Source of the DNA: Anaerolineae bacterium | GTDB taxonomy: Bacteria; Chloroflexota; Anaerolineae; Aggregatilineales; Phototrophicaceae | Assembly: GCA_017303635.1 (NCBI GenBank) | Contig: JAFLCG010000005.1 | Coordinates: forward strand, 1 to 64,000 | DNA length: 64,000 nt | Direction: 5' to 3' | Shown: positions 34,840-44,247 of the stretch, piece by piece | Layout of the letters: each line of letters opens with the position of its first letter | Position numbering within the stretch: position 1 is the stretch's first letter | Program-made: the position numbers and the translations under genes | The notes under the pieces: model-generated | Told to the model about the DNA's origin: nothing | The model's database searches: none | The model's input: the letters and a program-made list of their open reading frames with translations, nothing else

Positions 34840-36678
34840 ATGGAATCGTTACAGGAAACACGACGACAAATCCGACTTACACTGTTTGTCATAGGCATGA
34901 TCCTATTGACCGGCATCGTCGGGTATATGGTATTGGAAGGGCTTTCCCTGCTGGATTCCATCTGGCTGACAGTTATTACGTTGGCAACGATTGGGTACGG
35001 CGATACGTACGCGCGCACGGATGCCGGGCGCATCTTTACCGTGCTGCTGATCGCGTTTGGTATCGGTACCGTAGCCTACGGGCTTCAGGCTACTGCAACC
35101 TTACTCCTCAGCCCGGTCCTACGCGAAGCCCGTCAGCGGCGGTTGATTGACCGGGCTGTCAAGCACTTAAAGGGTCATTACATCCTTTGCGGCACCGGCG
35201 AAATGGTAGATCACACCATTGATTATGTATTAGAGACCGCTGTAAAGAATCAGTATTCAGGGCGTGATACAAACAAAGTGCGTGGGTGGCTGCTACGGAA
35301 TATTGTAGTCGTGACCACTGACCAGAAATTTGCAGATCACCTTCGTCAAAACAGCGTACTCGTACTTGAAGGCGACCCAACCAGTGATGACACCCTGATA
35401 CGCGCTGGTATCCAACATGCCCGGGCGGCAATGGTCTTACTTGATGCGGATAGTGAGAGCGTACTCACCGTCCTTGCAGCCCGGTCTCTCAATCCGTCCA
35501 TCGATATAAGTGTAACCATCCATGATGATGACCTGGCACGCCGCATGACCACCATTGGGGCGAATGTGGTCATTTCGCCCTATGAGGTTGCCGCGCAATT
35601 CCTGAACCTCGGCACTTTGCGTCCGGTGGTGAATGACTTTTTCCACAGCATTTTATTCAACTTACAGGCCGGACAGCATACCATCGCCGTATCAACAAAG
35701 GAAAAGGTTGATTGGGTCGGTCAGCACATTGAGGAAGTCAGCAACCAAATCAATGGATCAGTCATCGCCATTCGCCGCCCAGATGGTCGATTTGAATATG
35801 TACCTCCAAAGGATTACCGTCTTCAACCTGAGGACACACTCGTCATGGTCGTTCCTGAAGCAGCGTTGCCTGGACTCAGTCAGAACGGGCAGAGCCTACA
35901 ACGTAAAAATTGGCATTTGCTCCCCCTGCCACCAGCACCCATCCCAGCAGCACAACAGCGCTACTCGCCCGCAGAGGTCGATGCCGCAGTTGCTGCTATG
36001 AAGAACCACTATGTCATAATCTGTGCAGATGGGCCAACTGCCCGTCATGCCATCAGCAAATTAAACCCGGAACGTCCATTCGTCATCATTTGCAGTCAGG
36101 CCGAGTATGCACAGGAACTGATCAATCGTGGCTTCAAGGTCATTGAAGGTAATCCGCAACGTGAACCTATCCTGCGTCGAGCAGGGATAGAACGCGCCTT
36201 AGCAGTTATGGTGGCACTGGATAATGACTCGGAGTGCGTAGTGACTGTACTTTTGTGCCAGACTATTCATGAGAAGCTGCGAATCACAGCCACCGCGCAC
36301 CGGGACGATGTCTTCCCACGTCTCCAGCGCGCTGGGGCTGACCACATTATCGGGCCGTTACAGACAGCAGCCCGATTCCTACTCCTCGCGACGATTCGTC
36401 CAGCAGTCAGCGATTTTCTTCAACATGTAGTCTATAACTATCGCGAAGGTATCGAGACGACTGAGCTGCCGATCAAAACAGGCTCACAGTGGATTGGGAA
36501 ATCGCTTAAAGACTTGCAACTGCGAGAGCAATTTCAAGCGGGTGTAGTTGGCATTCGGAATACGGGCGGCGCATTTAGTTATGCGCCACCTGATGACTAT
36601 ACAATAAGCGGCGATGAGGTCTTAATCGTCATCACGCCGATGCAACATGCTGATACGTTACGCCGATTGGTGAATTAA
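34840..36678 (+). CDS. Two-TM potassium channel with two tandem RCK (TrkA) modules
   Basis: A 612-residue membrane protein. TM1 (~13-33), a pore helix and the selectivity filter TIGYGD (~50), then TM2 (~63-88). The soluble part holds RCK-N 1 (HYILCGTGEMVDHTIDY, ~112), RCK-C 1 (~260-340), a linker, a second RCK-N (HYVIICADGPTARHAI, ~385) and RCK-C 2 (~530-610). The first RCK-N has lost part of the GxGxxG loop and the second is more degenerate, so ligand binding may sit in one module only. Tandem RCK in one chain, as in BK-type channels, would give a gating ring from four subunits. The gene overlaps the convergent nucleoside hydrolase by four bases. Confidence 0.88.
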   Translation: MESLQETRRQIRLTLFVIGMILLTGIVGYMVLEGLSLLDSIWLTVITLATIGYGDTYARTDAGRIFTVLLIAFGIGTVAYGLQATATLLLSPVLREARQRRLIDRAVKHLKGHYILCGTGEMVDHTIDYVLETAVKNQYSGRDTNKVRGWLLRNIVVVTTDQKFADHLRQNSVLVLEGDPTSDDTLIRAGIQHARAAMVLLDADSESVLTVLAARSLNPSIDISVTIHDDDLARRMTTIGANVVISPYEVAAQFLNLGTLRPVVNDFFHSILFNLQAGQHTIAVSTKEKVDWVGQHIEEVSNQINGSVIAIRRPDGRFEYVPPKDYRLQPEDTLVMVVPEAALPGLSQNGQSLQRKNWHLLPLPPAPIPAAQQRYSPAEVDAAVAAMKNHYVIICADGPTARHAISKLNPERPFVIICSQAEYAQELINRGFKVIEGNPQREPILRRAGIERALAVMVALDNDSECVVTVLLCQTIHEKLRITATAHRDDVFPRLQRAGADHIIGPLQTAARFLLLATIRPAVSDFLQHVVYNYREGIETTELPIKTGSQWIGKSLKDLQLREQFQAGVVGIRNTGGAFSYAPPDDYTISGDEVLIVITPMQHADTLRRLVN

Positions 36679-37604
36679 TCACGCATACAACCGTACATCA
36701 AGTCAAGAAAGCGCGTTCGATCTGCGGTCAGTACTACATGGGCGTTCGGTTGCTTGCCGGTCATCTTCAGGTGATCGACAACCGTCTGGCCGCGCCCTAA
36801 GGAGCTGTGAATATCGACGGTGACAGGCAAATACCGGACATCAGTCGCCACCGAAGGATCAAGCGCAACGGCCATAGCAATGGGGTCCGGCAAGTCATAA
36901 CCAACCAGATGCGTCTCACTTTGGGCAAAGGCGTCAACCGCACCCTGAATATCGACACTGAATTCAGCAAAACGAGTACCGATCGACCGGAAGCGAGCCG
37001 ATTCCACTTTGTCAAAAGCGGCGTACAGACGGGAAATATCCCATCCAACCATGGTGATTGGCAACCCAGACTCAAACACAATACGAGCGGCTTCTGGATC
37101 TGCCCAGATATTGTATTCAGCCAACTCGTTCACGTTGCCGTAGCCCTGACCGATCCCCCCCATCATGGTATAGCTTTTGACTTTACCTGCCAGGGATGGA
37201 TCCAGCAGCAAAGCACAGGCCAGATTAGAAAGCGGGCCTAGCGAAACCAGTTCGATTTCCCCGTCAAAACGATTGATGGTCTCAATCAGCACATCGACCG
37301 CGTGCCCGGTGGCCGGAACGCGCCCCTGCAAAGGTAAGCCAATATCCCCCATACCATCGCGCCCATGCACATTTTGAGCGGTATGCAACGGCACCATCAG
37401 TGGCCTGGCAAGTCCAGCATAGACGGGAGCCGAAGCTCCACACAGCTCAACGGTATACAGTGCATTCTGCACAGCCTGATCAAGGGGAACATTACCGGCG
37501 ACAACTGTAATCGCCTCTACCTGAATACCGGGATAGCGCAACGCCATCAGCAGCGCTACGGCATCATCAGAAGCCGTATCGGTATCAATCAAAAAACGCC
37601 GCAA
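36675..37604 (-). CDS. Nucleoside hydrolase (IUNH family)
   Basis: Hydrolyses ribonucleosides to base and ribose. The calcium and ribose-binding motif DTDTASDDAVAL is at residues ~7-18. Further conserved features are VHGRDGMGD (~79), LVSLGPLSNLA (~119), and the active-site region NIWADPEAARIVFESG (~165), with the Asp of YDLPDPIAMA near 240. The length of 309 is standard. It lies five bp after the YqeC-MocA gene and is the last gene of the molybdenum hydroxylase operon, so freed purine bases could be passed to the hydroxylase. Confidence 0.93.
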   Translation of the reverse strand: MRRFLIDTDTASDDAVALLMALRYPGIQVEAITVVAGNVPLDQAVQNALYTVELCGASAPVYAGLARPLMVPLHTAQNVHGRDGMGDIGLPLQGRVPATGHAVDVLIETINRFDGEIELVSLGPLSNLACALLLDPSLAGKVKSYTMMGGIGQGYGNVNELAEYNIWADPEAARIVFESGLPITMVGWDISRLYAAFDKVESARFRSIGTRFAEFSVDIQGAVDAFAQSETHLVGYDLPDPIAMAVALDPSVATDVRYLPVTVDIHSSLGRGQTVVDHLKMTGKQPNAHVVLTADRTRFLDLMYGCMRD

Positions 37605-37609
37605 GATAT

Positions 37610-38959
37610 TTACTCCAATCCGGCCCGCCGCCGTTCGTCGCGGTAGGCTTCCGGTGTATCCACATCGCGCAAAATAGAATCCGAATGAACATTCACATAA
37701 GCAATCCGATCTTTGTGGCGCTCGATGACATCACGGGGTGCACCTTCGGCTGGCAACGCCAGGATCTCTGACCAGTAGCGGCGGTCAATCAGAATAGGAT
37801 GTCCTCGGCGCATCTGATAACTCGGGGCAACAATCTCCCCCTGACCTTCAGCATAGGCAGTCAGCACTTGATGAATAGTACGTGCCTGTAGAGAGGGTTG
37901 ATCGCCCAATACAACCAGTACCGCCGATATATGGTCCGGTTGGGCAGCTAACCCCGCCTTGAGCGATGAGAGCATTTCGCCGGTGGCATAGTCGGCATTG
38001 AAAGCAATGGCGGCGCCAGTGCGTTGAGCAATAGCGGTCACTTCGCCAGAGCGATGCCCGGTGACAACAGTCACGTTACTCACATGCGCCAACCGAAGTT
38101 GCTCCAGAATGTGTTCAAGAATAACGCGCCCCCCTGACCACGGCAGCAATACCTTGGACTGGCCCATTCGGGATGACAAACCGGCAGCCAATACTACGGC
38201 TCCAACATGTCGTTGAACTTCATGAATCGGATCGGCGCCACGCACAGAACCAAGCGCCACCCCTTTAACACGATGAGAGCGTAGAATAAACCCAGCAATC
38301 ATCCGGGCACGTGCGCGGAGGTAACCCGTCGGAGGCGTTTGGTTGAGCAGCGCGATAACACGCGCACGATCCGGGATACCACGCAAGCCCAGTTCTTCGT
38401 CTCGAATAACCTGTGCCACCCACGGAGATTTGACGCGATTCCCAATGCCAAATCCATAGCGATCATCAATGGCCGCTGCGTTATAGACATGGTCTTCATC
38501 CAGCGGCTGACCTAGAACGGATAATGAGGCGATTGGAATAACAAGTGTCGCCTCTGACGGGATAACTGGTTCATGTGCTTTGGGTGCTTTGAGGGGTAAG
38601 CCTCGTGAACCATCCGCCTCGATCAACATCACATCGGAGTCAATACTATCCAAAAGGTGGGTGACAATCGCTGAAGAAGGACCGTGGACTTTATTCCTAC
38701 GGATCTCTTCATACAGAAAAACGAATCGGTTCTCCCCCAATGCCAAGGACAGATGACGAGTACCCCGTTCCAGAGTCGTCGCGTAAGGCATCAGATCCAG
38801 TTGATCAACACCAATTCGGGTTGTCGTCGTTGCCAATACGCGTAATCCCGCATCGGCCAATTCATGTCCAAGGGCAACCAGCGTAGAGGTCTTCCCCCCT
38901 GCACCAACGAGGGCTACTACATCACCAGGAACAATCTCAAAGGCTGGTTGCAGCTTCAT
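37610..38959 (-). CDS. YqeC-MocA fusion: molybdenum hydroxylase accessory protein and cofactor cytidylyltransferase
   Basis: A 449-residue two-domain protein. The N-terminal part (~1-240) is YqeC, a P-loop protein of the selenium-dependent molybdenum hydroxylase system (VVALVGAGGKTSTLVALGHE, ~11). The C-terminal part (~250-449) is MocA, with VVLAAGLSSRMGQSKVLLPW (~256) and LVVLGDQPSLQ (~345); it attaches CMP to molybdopterin. In E. coli these are separate genes (yqeC and ygfJ/mocA). It overlaps yqeB by 23 bases. The fusion suggests the two steps are physically coupled on the same cofactor. Confidence 0.9.
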   Translation of the reverse strand: MKLQPAFEIVPGDVVALVGAGGKTSTLVALGHELADAGLRVLATTTTRIGVDQLDLMPYATTLERGTRHLSLALGENRFVFLYEEIRRNKVHGPSSAIVTHLLDSIDSDVMLIEADGSRGLPLKAPKAHEPVIPSEATLVIPIASLSVLGQPLDEDHVYNAAAIDDRYGFGIGNRVKSPWVAQVIRDEELGLRGIPDRARVIALLNQTPPTGYLRARARMIAGFILRSHRVKGVALGSVRGADPIHEVQRHVGAVVLAAGLSSRMGQSKVLLPWSGGRVILEHILEQLRLAHVSNVTVVTGHRSGEVTAIAQRTGAAIAFNADYATGEMLSSLKAGLAAQPDHISAVLVVLGDQPSLQARTIHQVLTAYAEGQGEIVAPSYQMRRGHPILIDRRYWSEILALPAEGAPRDVIERHKDRIAYVNVHSDSILRDVDTPEAYRDERRRAGLE

Positions 38960-39794
38960 GAAGATTTTGAGACAAGAGGAGCGGACGAATTTGCGGAGCA
39001 GACAATACGGCTTCTAAAACTCCACCACCTATCGCTAACGATTTGTCAGATATGGTAAAGCAATTTTGGCGTCGCGTGCGAGGATCCAGATCTCCGATTT
39101 TCATGCCGATTTGAACGGGAACTCGCTCATGAATTAAGCCACGTAAAATTCCTTTGAACGGGGCGGTAAGTACATACTCCCCAATCCCGGCAATTGCTTG
39201 ACCCGCCTCCAGGGCATCACCAATCTCAACCAGCGGTTTGATATGTCCGCTAACCGGTGCACGGAGCACACGAGACTGACCCCGACCATCAACAACCCCT
39301 GGTTCGCCGGTATCAGGCTCGGCAGTACCTGACCAAATCACACGCCCCAGATCATGTCCCCGATTCGTCTCAACCACCACGTGACAATCCGTACCAGCGG
39401 TGTAACCCGGCCCTAAGGCGATCACCAAGGGCGCATCATTCAGATTGGTATCCGGATTGGACTTCAACATACGGGCATCAATCAGTACTGCTGGCTCATA
39501 ATGGTCAATCATGTGACCATCAGGGTCAATCACAACCGGAATTTCACCAGCCAGCCTATGCGATTCAATATCGGATGGGTCTGCCGCCAAACGAGCAGTC
39601 ACCCCTTCAACAGTAATCTGATTACTAAACACAGCCTCCCCAAAACTCACCAAGCGCCTAACGAGGCTTGGTGCAGGCAGTTCAGTTACCAAAACTGGGA
39701 AGCCGGCCCGGTGGAGGCGAAAAGCCACCCCAGTAGCCAGATCTCCGCCCCCCCGAATCAAGACACGAACACGGCTAAAGGACACCAATGCCAT
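38937..39794 (-). CDS. yqeB: YqeB/EF2563-type selenium-dependent molybdenum hydroxylase system protein
   Basis: A 285-residue protein. A Rossmann-like N-terminus (VLIRGGGDLATGVAFRLHRA, ~11-30) is followed by a middle domain (PLVIALGPGYTAGTDCHVVVETNRG, landmarks ~125-145) and a biotinyl-like beta domain with RAPVSGHIKPLVEIGDALEAG (~178). This is the EF2563/YqeB family, found only beside selenium-dependent molybdenum hydroxylases. Its biochemical role is not established. It overlaps both neighbours, the molybdopterin subunit gene by 20 bases and yqeC-mocA by 23. No selD, selA or selenophosphate genes are in the window. Confidence 0.9.
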   Translation of the reverse strand: MALVSFSRVRVLIRGGGDLATGVAFRLHRAGFPVLVTELPAPSLVRRLVSFGEAVFSNQITVEGVTARLAADPSDIESHRLAGEIPVVIDPDGHMIDHYEPAVLIDARMLKSNPDTNLNDAPLVIALGPGYTAGTDCHVVVETNRGHDLGRVIWSGTAEPDTGEPGVVDGRGQSRVLRAPVSGHIKPLVEIGDALEAGQAIAGIGEYVLTAPFKGILRGLIHERVPVQIGMKIGDLDPRTRRQNCFTISDKSLAIGGGVLEAVLSAPQIRPLLLSQNLHEAATSL

Positions 39795-42006
39795 TGGCCC
39801 TCAACGCAGTAACCACCCGATCAGGAGTGAGCGGAATAGTGTCCATCCAAACACCGGTCGCATCGTGGACGGCGGCGCAAATTGCAGCCGCTAAGGGCAG
39901 GTACGGCATCTCCGCCATGCCACGCGCACCCCAGGGGCCAATTGGGTCCGGATATTCGAGGATGATGGATTTGACCTCAGCGGGAATATCCAGCACGGTC
40001 GGAATCAGATAGGTTGAAAGATAAGGATTCTTGATCTTCCCTTCAACCGAAATCAGATTCTCCATGATGGCATAGCCCTGCGCCTGAACGACTGCACCTT
40101 CGATCTGTCCCTGAACCTGCTGCGGATTTACGGCTTTGCCCACGTCATCCGCGCAAATCACTTTCAGAACATGAATATGCCCTGTCTCAATATCAACCTC
40201 GACTTCAACACCTTGCGCCACGTAACCGTAGGCGAAGTTCGGTTCGCTTCGACCGGTTAAAGGATCATAAGGTGTTGTTTTTGGTGGACGGTACTGGAAG
40301 GTTCCAATGGCGGGACGTTCTTCATGAACCCATTTTTCCAGCGCCAGTGCGGCTGCCCCACGTATTGCATTACCAGCCATAAAAGTCAAACGTGACGCTG
40401 AGGCACTTCCTGAAGTTTGGGTCTCAGCAGTATCATGCGTCAGCAAACGCACTTTGGAAAAAGGCACGCCGACGGCCTCGGCAGCCATCTGCATGAAGGC
40501 AGTATGAGCGCCTTGTCCTACGTCCGCACCCGCTTGCCTGACAATGACTTCTTCGATCTCGTTGGTGCCATGCAATTCAATCGTCGCCCAGTTCTGCTCC
40601 GGAAAACCAAAACTGAACCCAATATTCTTGAATCCCGCCGCAAAGCCGATACCCCGTCGTAAAGCTGCATTCTGAGATTGAGCCAGCCTTGGGCGCTGCC
40701 ACCCATGTCCATTATATGACCAACCACTTTCGCGAGCTGCGGCTTCGACCACCTGCGGCATGGAAACACCTTTCGGCAGCGGTGTTCCAACACTGAGAAT
40801 ACTACCTTCCTGAAAGACGTTACGCGCACGCAGTTCGACTGGATCCATATTGAGCGCTTGAGCCAGCTTGTTCAATTGCCCTTCAGCAGCAAATGCCCCT
40901 TGAGGCCCACCAAAGCCCCGGAATGCGCCCGTAGGGATGTTGTTGGTCAGAACACCGTAGGTATCCACGTGAATATTCGGGATCTCATAGACACCGGTGG
41001 CGCACAAATTGGCGTTACCCATCACCTTATTAGTGGTGTAGTTATATGGGCCAGCATCGCCAATCACGGTTGACTCTACTGCAACGATTTTGCCATCACG
41101 AGTCGCACCCCATTTTGCACGGATCGTGACTGGATGCCGCTTATGATGATAGAGGATCGATTCTTCACGGCTCCACTGAATTTTCACGGGACGGCGCAAT
41201 TCATGTACCGCGAGAGCAAGCACTATCTGCACGGACATGTCTTCGCGGCCACCAAAAGCCCCGCCAATGGCCGGGTAGATCACACGAACCTGATCGGGCT
41301 CCAGGCCGAGTGCATGATAAATTTGTTCCTGATCTTCATGTACCCACTGGCCCGCAGTAACTACAGTCACCCGGTCGGCCTCATCAATATAGGCTACACC
41401 AGCTTCCGGTTGGAGGTAGGCGTGTTCCTGATAACCGGTATGATACTCACCTTCCACAATCACATCTGCTTGCGCCCAACCGGCTTCCATATCCCCTTTA
41501 CGGATACGATAGTGACACAAGATGTTGCCGGGATGTTCCGGGCTAAGCTGGGGAGCACCCTCTTGCATCGCCATGACTGGATCGAACACAGCCGGTAAAT
41601 CTTCGTATACGACCTGAATAAGGCGAACAGCCTCAGCAGCTTGCGCCTCAGTTTCAGCTACGACAACCGCTATGCAATCCATGTAGCATTTAACGACATC
41701 GGCATCTTTAAGGATACTGTGGCTACCCGGTCCACATAGTACTGGCTGATCCTTCATCACCAGGCCATATTCATTATGGGGCACATCTTTCGCAGTGAAG
41801 ATGCGAACAACCCCCGGCAGCGCTTCAGCCGCAGTCGTATCTATCGAAAGGACACGTGCATGAACACGATCACTAAAGCGCAGCTTCATCCAAAGCTGGC
41901 CTTCGATGTTCAAATCGCCTGGATAAGGGGTTTCACCTGTGACTTTACCGACTGCATCCACGCGCCTGATGGACTGACCCAGCGCGAATGACTTCTCCGT
42001 ACTCAC
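39775..42006 (-). CDS. Xanthine dehydrogenase-family molybdopterin-binding subunit
   Basis: The catalytic subunit of a molybdenum hydroxylase, 743 residues. The first domain (~1-130) begins IRRVDAVGKVTGETPYPGD. The molybdopterin domain has AIGGAFGGRED (~250), TGAFRGFGGPQGAFA (~370) and a Gln loop GADVGQGAHTAF (~505). The catalytic Glu corresponds to GARGMAEMPYLPL (~705), where most relatives have GxGE. It resembles XdhD-like enzymes of the E. coli purine island, and context points to purine hydroxylation (xanthine, hypoxanthine or urate-related). Substrate-selecting residues could not be assigned. The electron-transfer subunits are encoded upstream in one fused gene. Confidence 0.93.
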   Translation of the reverse strand: MSTEKSFALGQSIRRVDAVGKVTGETPYPGDLNIEGQLWMKLRFSDRVHARVLSIDTTAAEALPGVVRIFTAKDVPHNEYGLVMKDQPVLCGPGSHSILKDADVVKCYMDCIAVVVAETEAQAAEAVRLIQVVYEDLPAVFDPVMAMQEGAPQLSPEHPGNILCHYRIRKGDMEAGWAQADVIVEGEYHTGYQEHAYLQPEAGVAYIDEADRVTVVTAGQWVHEDQEQIYHALGLEPDQVRVIYPAIGGAFGGREDMSVQIVLALAVHELRRPVKIQWSREESILYHHKRHPVTIRAKWGATRDGKIVAVESTVIGDAGPYNYTTNKVMGNANLCATGVYEIPNIHVDTYGVLTNNIPTGAFRGFGGPQGAFAAEGQLNKLAQALNMDPVELRARNVFQEGSILSVGTPLPKGVSMPQVVEAAARESGWSYNGHGWQRPRLAQSQNAALRRGIGFAAGFKNIGFSFGFPEQNWATIELHGTNEIEEVIVRQAGADVGQGAHTAFMQMAAEAVGVPFSKVRLLTHDTAETQTSGSASASRLTFMAGNAIRGAAALALEKWVHEERPAIGTFQYRPPKTTPYDPLTGRSEPNFAYGYVAQGVEVEVDIETGHIHVLKVICADDVGKAVNPQQVQGQIEGAVVQAQGYAIMENLISVEGKIKNPYLSTYLIPTVLDIPAEVKSIILEYPDPIGPWGARGMAEMPYLPLAAAICAAVHDATGVWMDTIPLTPDRVVTALRANGIGVL

Positions 42007-42045
42007 ACTTACCTCACATTTCCAGTAAAACGCGATCTGTTCGCC

Positions 42046-43842
42046 TCAACGATTACGATCATCAATAACCAGTTCAGGTCGCAGATTATCCAGCATGCCG
42101 TTTCGAATAACACGGCGATTGAGCCGCAAGGTTTCATGTGCGAAGATTCGACGCAAGATAGCAATCGCTGTTGCATAAGTCGGATCTACGCCAGCATAGC
42201 TCAGACTGCCTGCTCCCAGGTTATGCCCCTTACTCATCGGCGTATCTGAAGCGTAGTGCAGGAAACCGACATCGAACGGCACATTATAGAGATTCACGAT
42301 CTCATTATTGGGGTGCAGTTTGGGGCGATAGGCCTCATAGATCGACGATAGATACGGGCCACCTTCCATCTCAATATCGGTATAGCCTTCCTGATAAAAC
42401 ACACTCATATAATGTGGATTCTGCAGGAAAGTCCCGAGGGCCGTAATCGCTTTTTGATTGTCCAGCACGCTACCGAATGTGAGGTATGGAGCCACATCCT
42501 GAGCCGCAAAACAGTTCTGGAACAGGTAGGTATTCTGGCTATGCTCGTCATGAATGACGTTAGGGATCATCACATCCCCAATACGTCCATTAAGCGTAGC
42601 CGCCTTACCCATCACATAGACACCCAGCAGCGTGCCCACCCGTTCGCTCAGGCGGTTCAACAATTCATAGGCTGCAAGCCCAAGAGGATAGTCGATATTG
42701 AAAATAACAGCGTCGCTATGATCTAGCCCTGCTGGACCAATCTGATCACGGAGACGTGTATCCAGCCAATCTGGCCGCAGCATATTCACCTTGATAACCT
42801 GAGCTTCAAGGTCAAATCCATGGCGACTGGGAATGCGGTAAATGCCTATGGTCCGTTCGTCAGCCGCCAGAGCATCACGCGCTGAACGCCCCTTCTCCGC
42901 CAGATACTTCTTCAATACGTAGTATAAGAAGTTATCTCGACTTTTCGGGTCATTGCTCTCGCTAATTGCCTGGTACTGGCTATAGAGATCCCCTTCGCCA
43001 TAACGACGAATGTAAGCGACAAGATTCTCTTCTTCGCGTTGGGCGAACCCAGTCAGCAGATTAGTCAAGGAGTGGGTATTGCTAGAGACAAAGTAAACCG
43101 GGCGATCACCCAGGAAGAGATCATCCCCCAGTTGATCCTGAACATCATCCCACCAGGAAGCAGTACCCTTACGATAATCAACCAGCGAACCGGAAAGCAT
43201 CTGCAAAGAAAGCTGTTTACGTTCAGAAGCCATGCGGGAGAGTGTGCTCAGAAAATTTTGACCCCAAACCACACTCAGGCGACGAACATCTGGCAAAGGC
43301 AAACTCAAGTCGTGCGCCAAATCAGCAAACTCGGAATCGGTCAACGGGCGATCTTCCGCCAATGCAGAATCAATGGACCGGCGAGCACTGCTACCCCGGA
43401 GGAGCACATGTAACTTGTTCCACTCAATCTGATAAGCTGTCAGCGTTGGAACAAGGTCATCAATATCAGATCGGCTGGCAATAAAGACACCAAGGGTGTC
43501 TTCCCCATTAAAGTGAACACGGCGGCGGCGACCAGGCGCAGTCACTCGTTCCCAATTCTGAATATCATCATATCCATCATCAACGAACGAGCGCTCAATC
43601 TGCCCAATCAGTACCAGTTTGACATCAATGATACAGTCCGGTAAACGGAGGCTTGCATACACCAAAGTTGAAACATCTGGCTTGAGATCACGCGCATGAA
43701 TGTGCAGCGACGATCCCATTGCCATATGGCTTTCCGCCAGAGTTTCCAATTGAATGGGATGACTTGACCGCAGCAGGGAATAATACGTCCGCATGTAAAG
43801 CTGGATTTCTTCGCTGCCCATGCGGGGAACAGTGCGGTCCAT
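42046..43842 (-). CDS. Uncharacterised 598-residue protein with nucleoside-phosphorylase-like C-terminal half
   Basis: Not firmly recognised; it resembles proteins grouped as DUF6909. The N-terminal ~280 residues are helical and mixed. From ~350 on, the sequence has the rhythm of the PNP/UDP phosphorylase fold: a strand-glycine block VYVMGKAATLNGRIGDVMIP (~420) like the GxxGxL..xxxGDVVxP of that superfamily, DEHSQNTY after it, and EMEGGPYLSSIYEAY (~505), which matches the ribose-binding MEG motif. A later HYASDTPMSKG segment is specific to this group. It sits inside the molybdenum hydroxylase operon, so a role in nucleoside or nucleotide cleavage fits. This is inference. Confidence 0.7.
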   Translation of the reverse strand: MDRTVPRMGSEEIQLYMRTYYSLLRSSHPIQLETLAESHMAMGSSLHIHARDLKPDVSTLVYASLRLPDCIIDVKLVLIGQIERSFVDDGYDDIQNWERVTAPGRRRRVHFNGEDTLGVFIASRSDIDDLVPTLTAYQIEWNKLHVLLRGSSARRSIDSALAEDRPLTDSEFADLAHDLSLPLPDVRRLSVVWGQNFLSTLSRMASERKQLSLQMLSGSLVDYRKGTASWWDDVQDQLGDDLFLGDRPVYFVSSNTHSLTNLLTGFAQREEENLVAYIRRYGEGDLYSQYQAISESNDPKSRDNFLYYVLKKYLAEKGRSARDALAADERTIGIYRIPSRHGFDLEAQVIKVNMLRPDWLDTRLRDQIGPAGLDHSDAVIFNIDYPLGLAAYELLNRLSERVGTLLGVYVMGKAATLNGRIGDVMIPNVIHDEHSQNTYLFQNCFAAQDVAPYLTFGSVLDNQKAITALGTFLQNPHYMSVFYQEGYTDIEMEGGPYLSSIYEAYRPKLHPNNEIVNLYNVPFDVGFLHYASDTPMSKGHNLGAGSLSYAGVDPTYATAIAILRRIFAHETLRLNRRVIRNGMLDNLRPELVIDDRNR

Positions 43843-43860
43843 AAATGACTCCTAACCTTC

Positions 43861-44247
43861 CTAGCGACTGCGCCCTTGTTGATTAAGCATCTTCTGACGC
43901 ACCTTACGAGCCTTCTGCTCACGAACCCGTTCAGCACGTTCTTTTGCCAGCATCTTTTCGTTGATTTCAGATTTTTTCTTCGGCAAGGTCGCAGCCACAA
44001 TCAACGAAGCGAACATTGCCAGGACCACAAAGGTAGTCGCGCTGACAATCAGGTTAATCTGCGAACGCGGCACCTCAGAGGCTGGAGGGGGAAAGCCACG
44101 AATGACATTGCTGGAATCCAACCACTTCACAATCTCTGGCCCGGCAAAGTAGGAAATCCCCACCAAAGCCACCAGCATAAGAAACCCAAGTACCGGCCAA
44201 AATGCCTTCCGTTTTTTCTCGGCTGCCTGAATCTTCGTATCACGCAT
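43861..44247 (-). CDS. Small membrane protein with basic cytoplasmic tail
   Basis: Not recognised. It has 128 residues with two membrane spans (~15-36 and ~66-86), an extracytoplasmic loop between, and a highly charged Lys/Arg/Glu tail (~90-128) likely to form a coiled coil. It overlaps the FAD/2Fe-2S gene by eight bases and precedes the PNP-like gene by 18. Membrane anchoring of the hydroxylase complex is possible but unproven. Confidence 0.65.
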   Translation of the reverse strand: MRDTKIQAAEKKRKAFWPVLGFLMLVALVGISYFAGPEIVKWLDSSNVIRGFPPPASEVPRSQINLIVSATTFVVLAMFASLIVAATLPKKKSEINEKMLAKERAERVREQKARKVRQKMLNQQGRSR

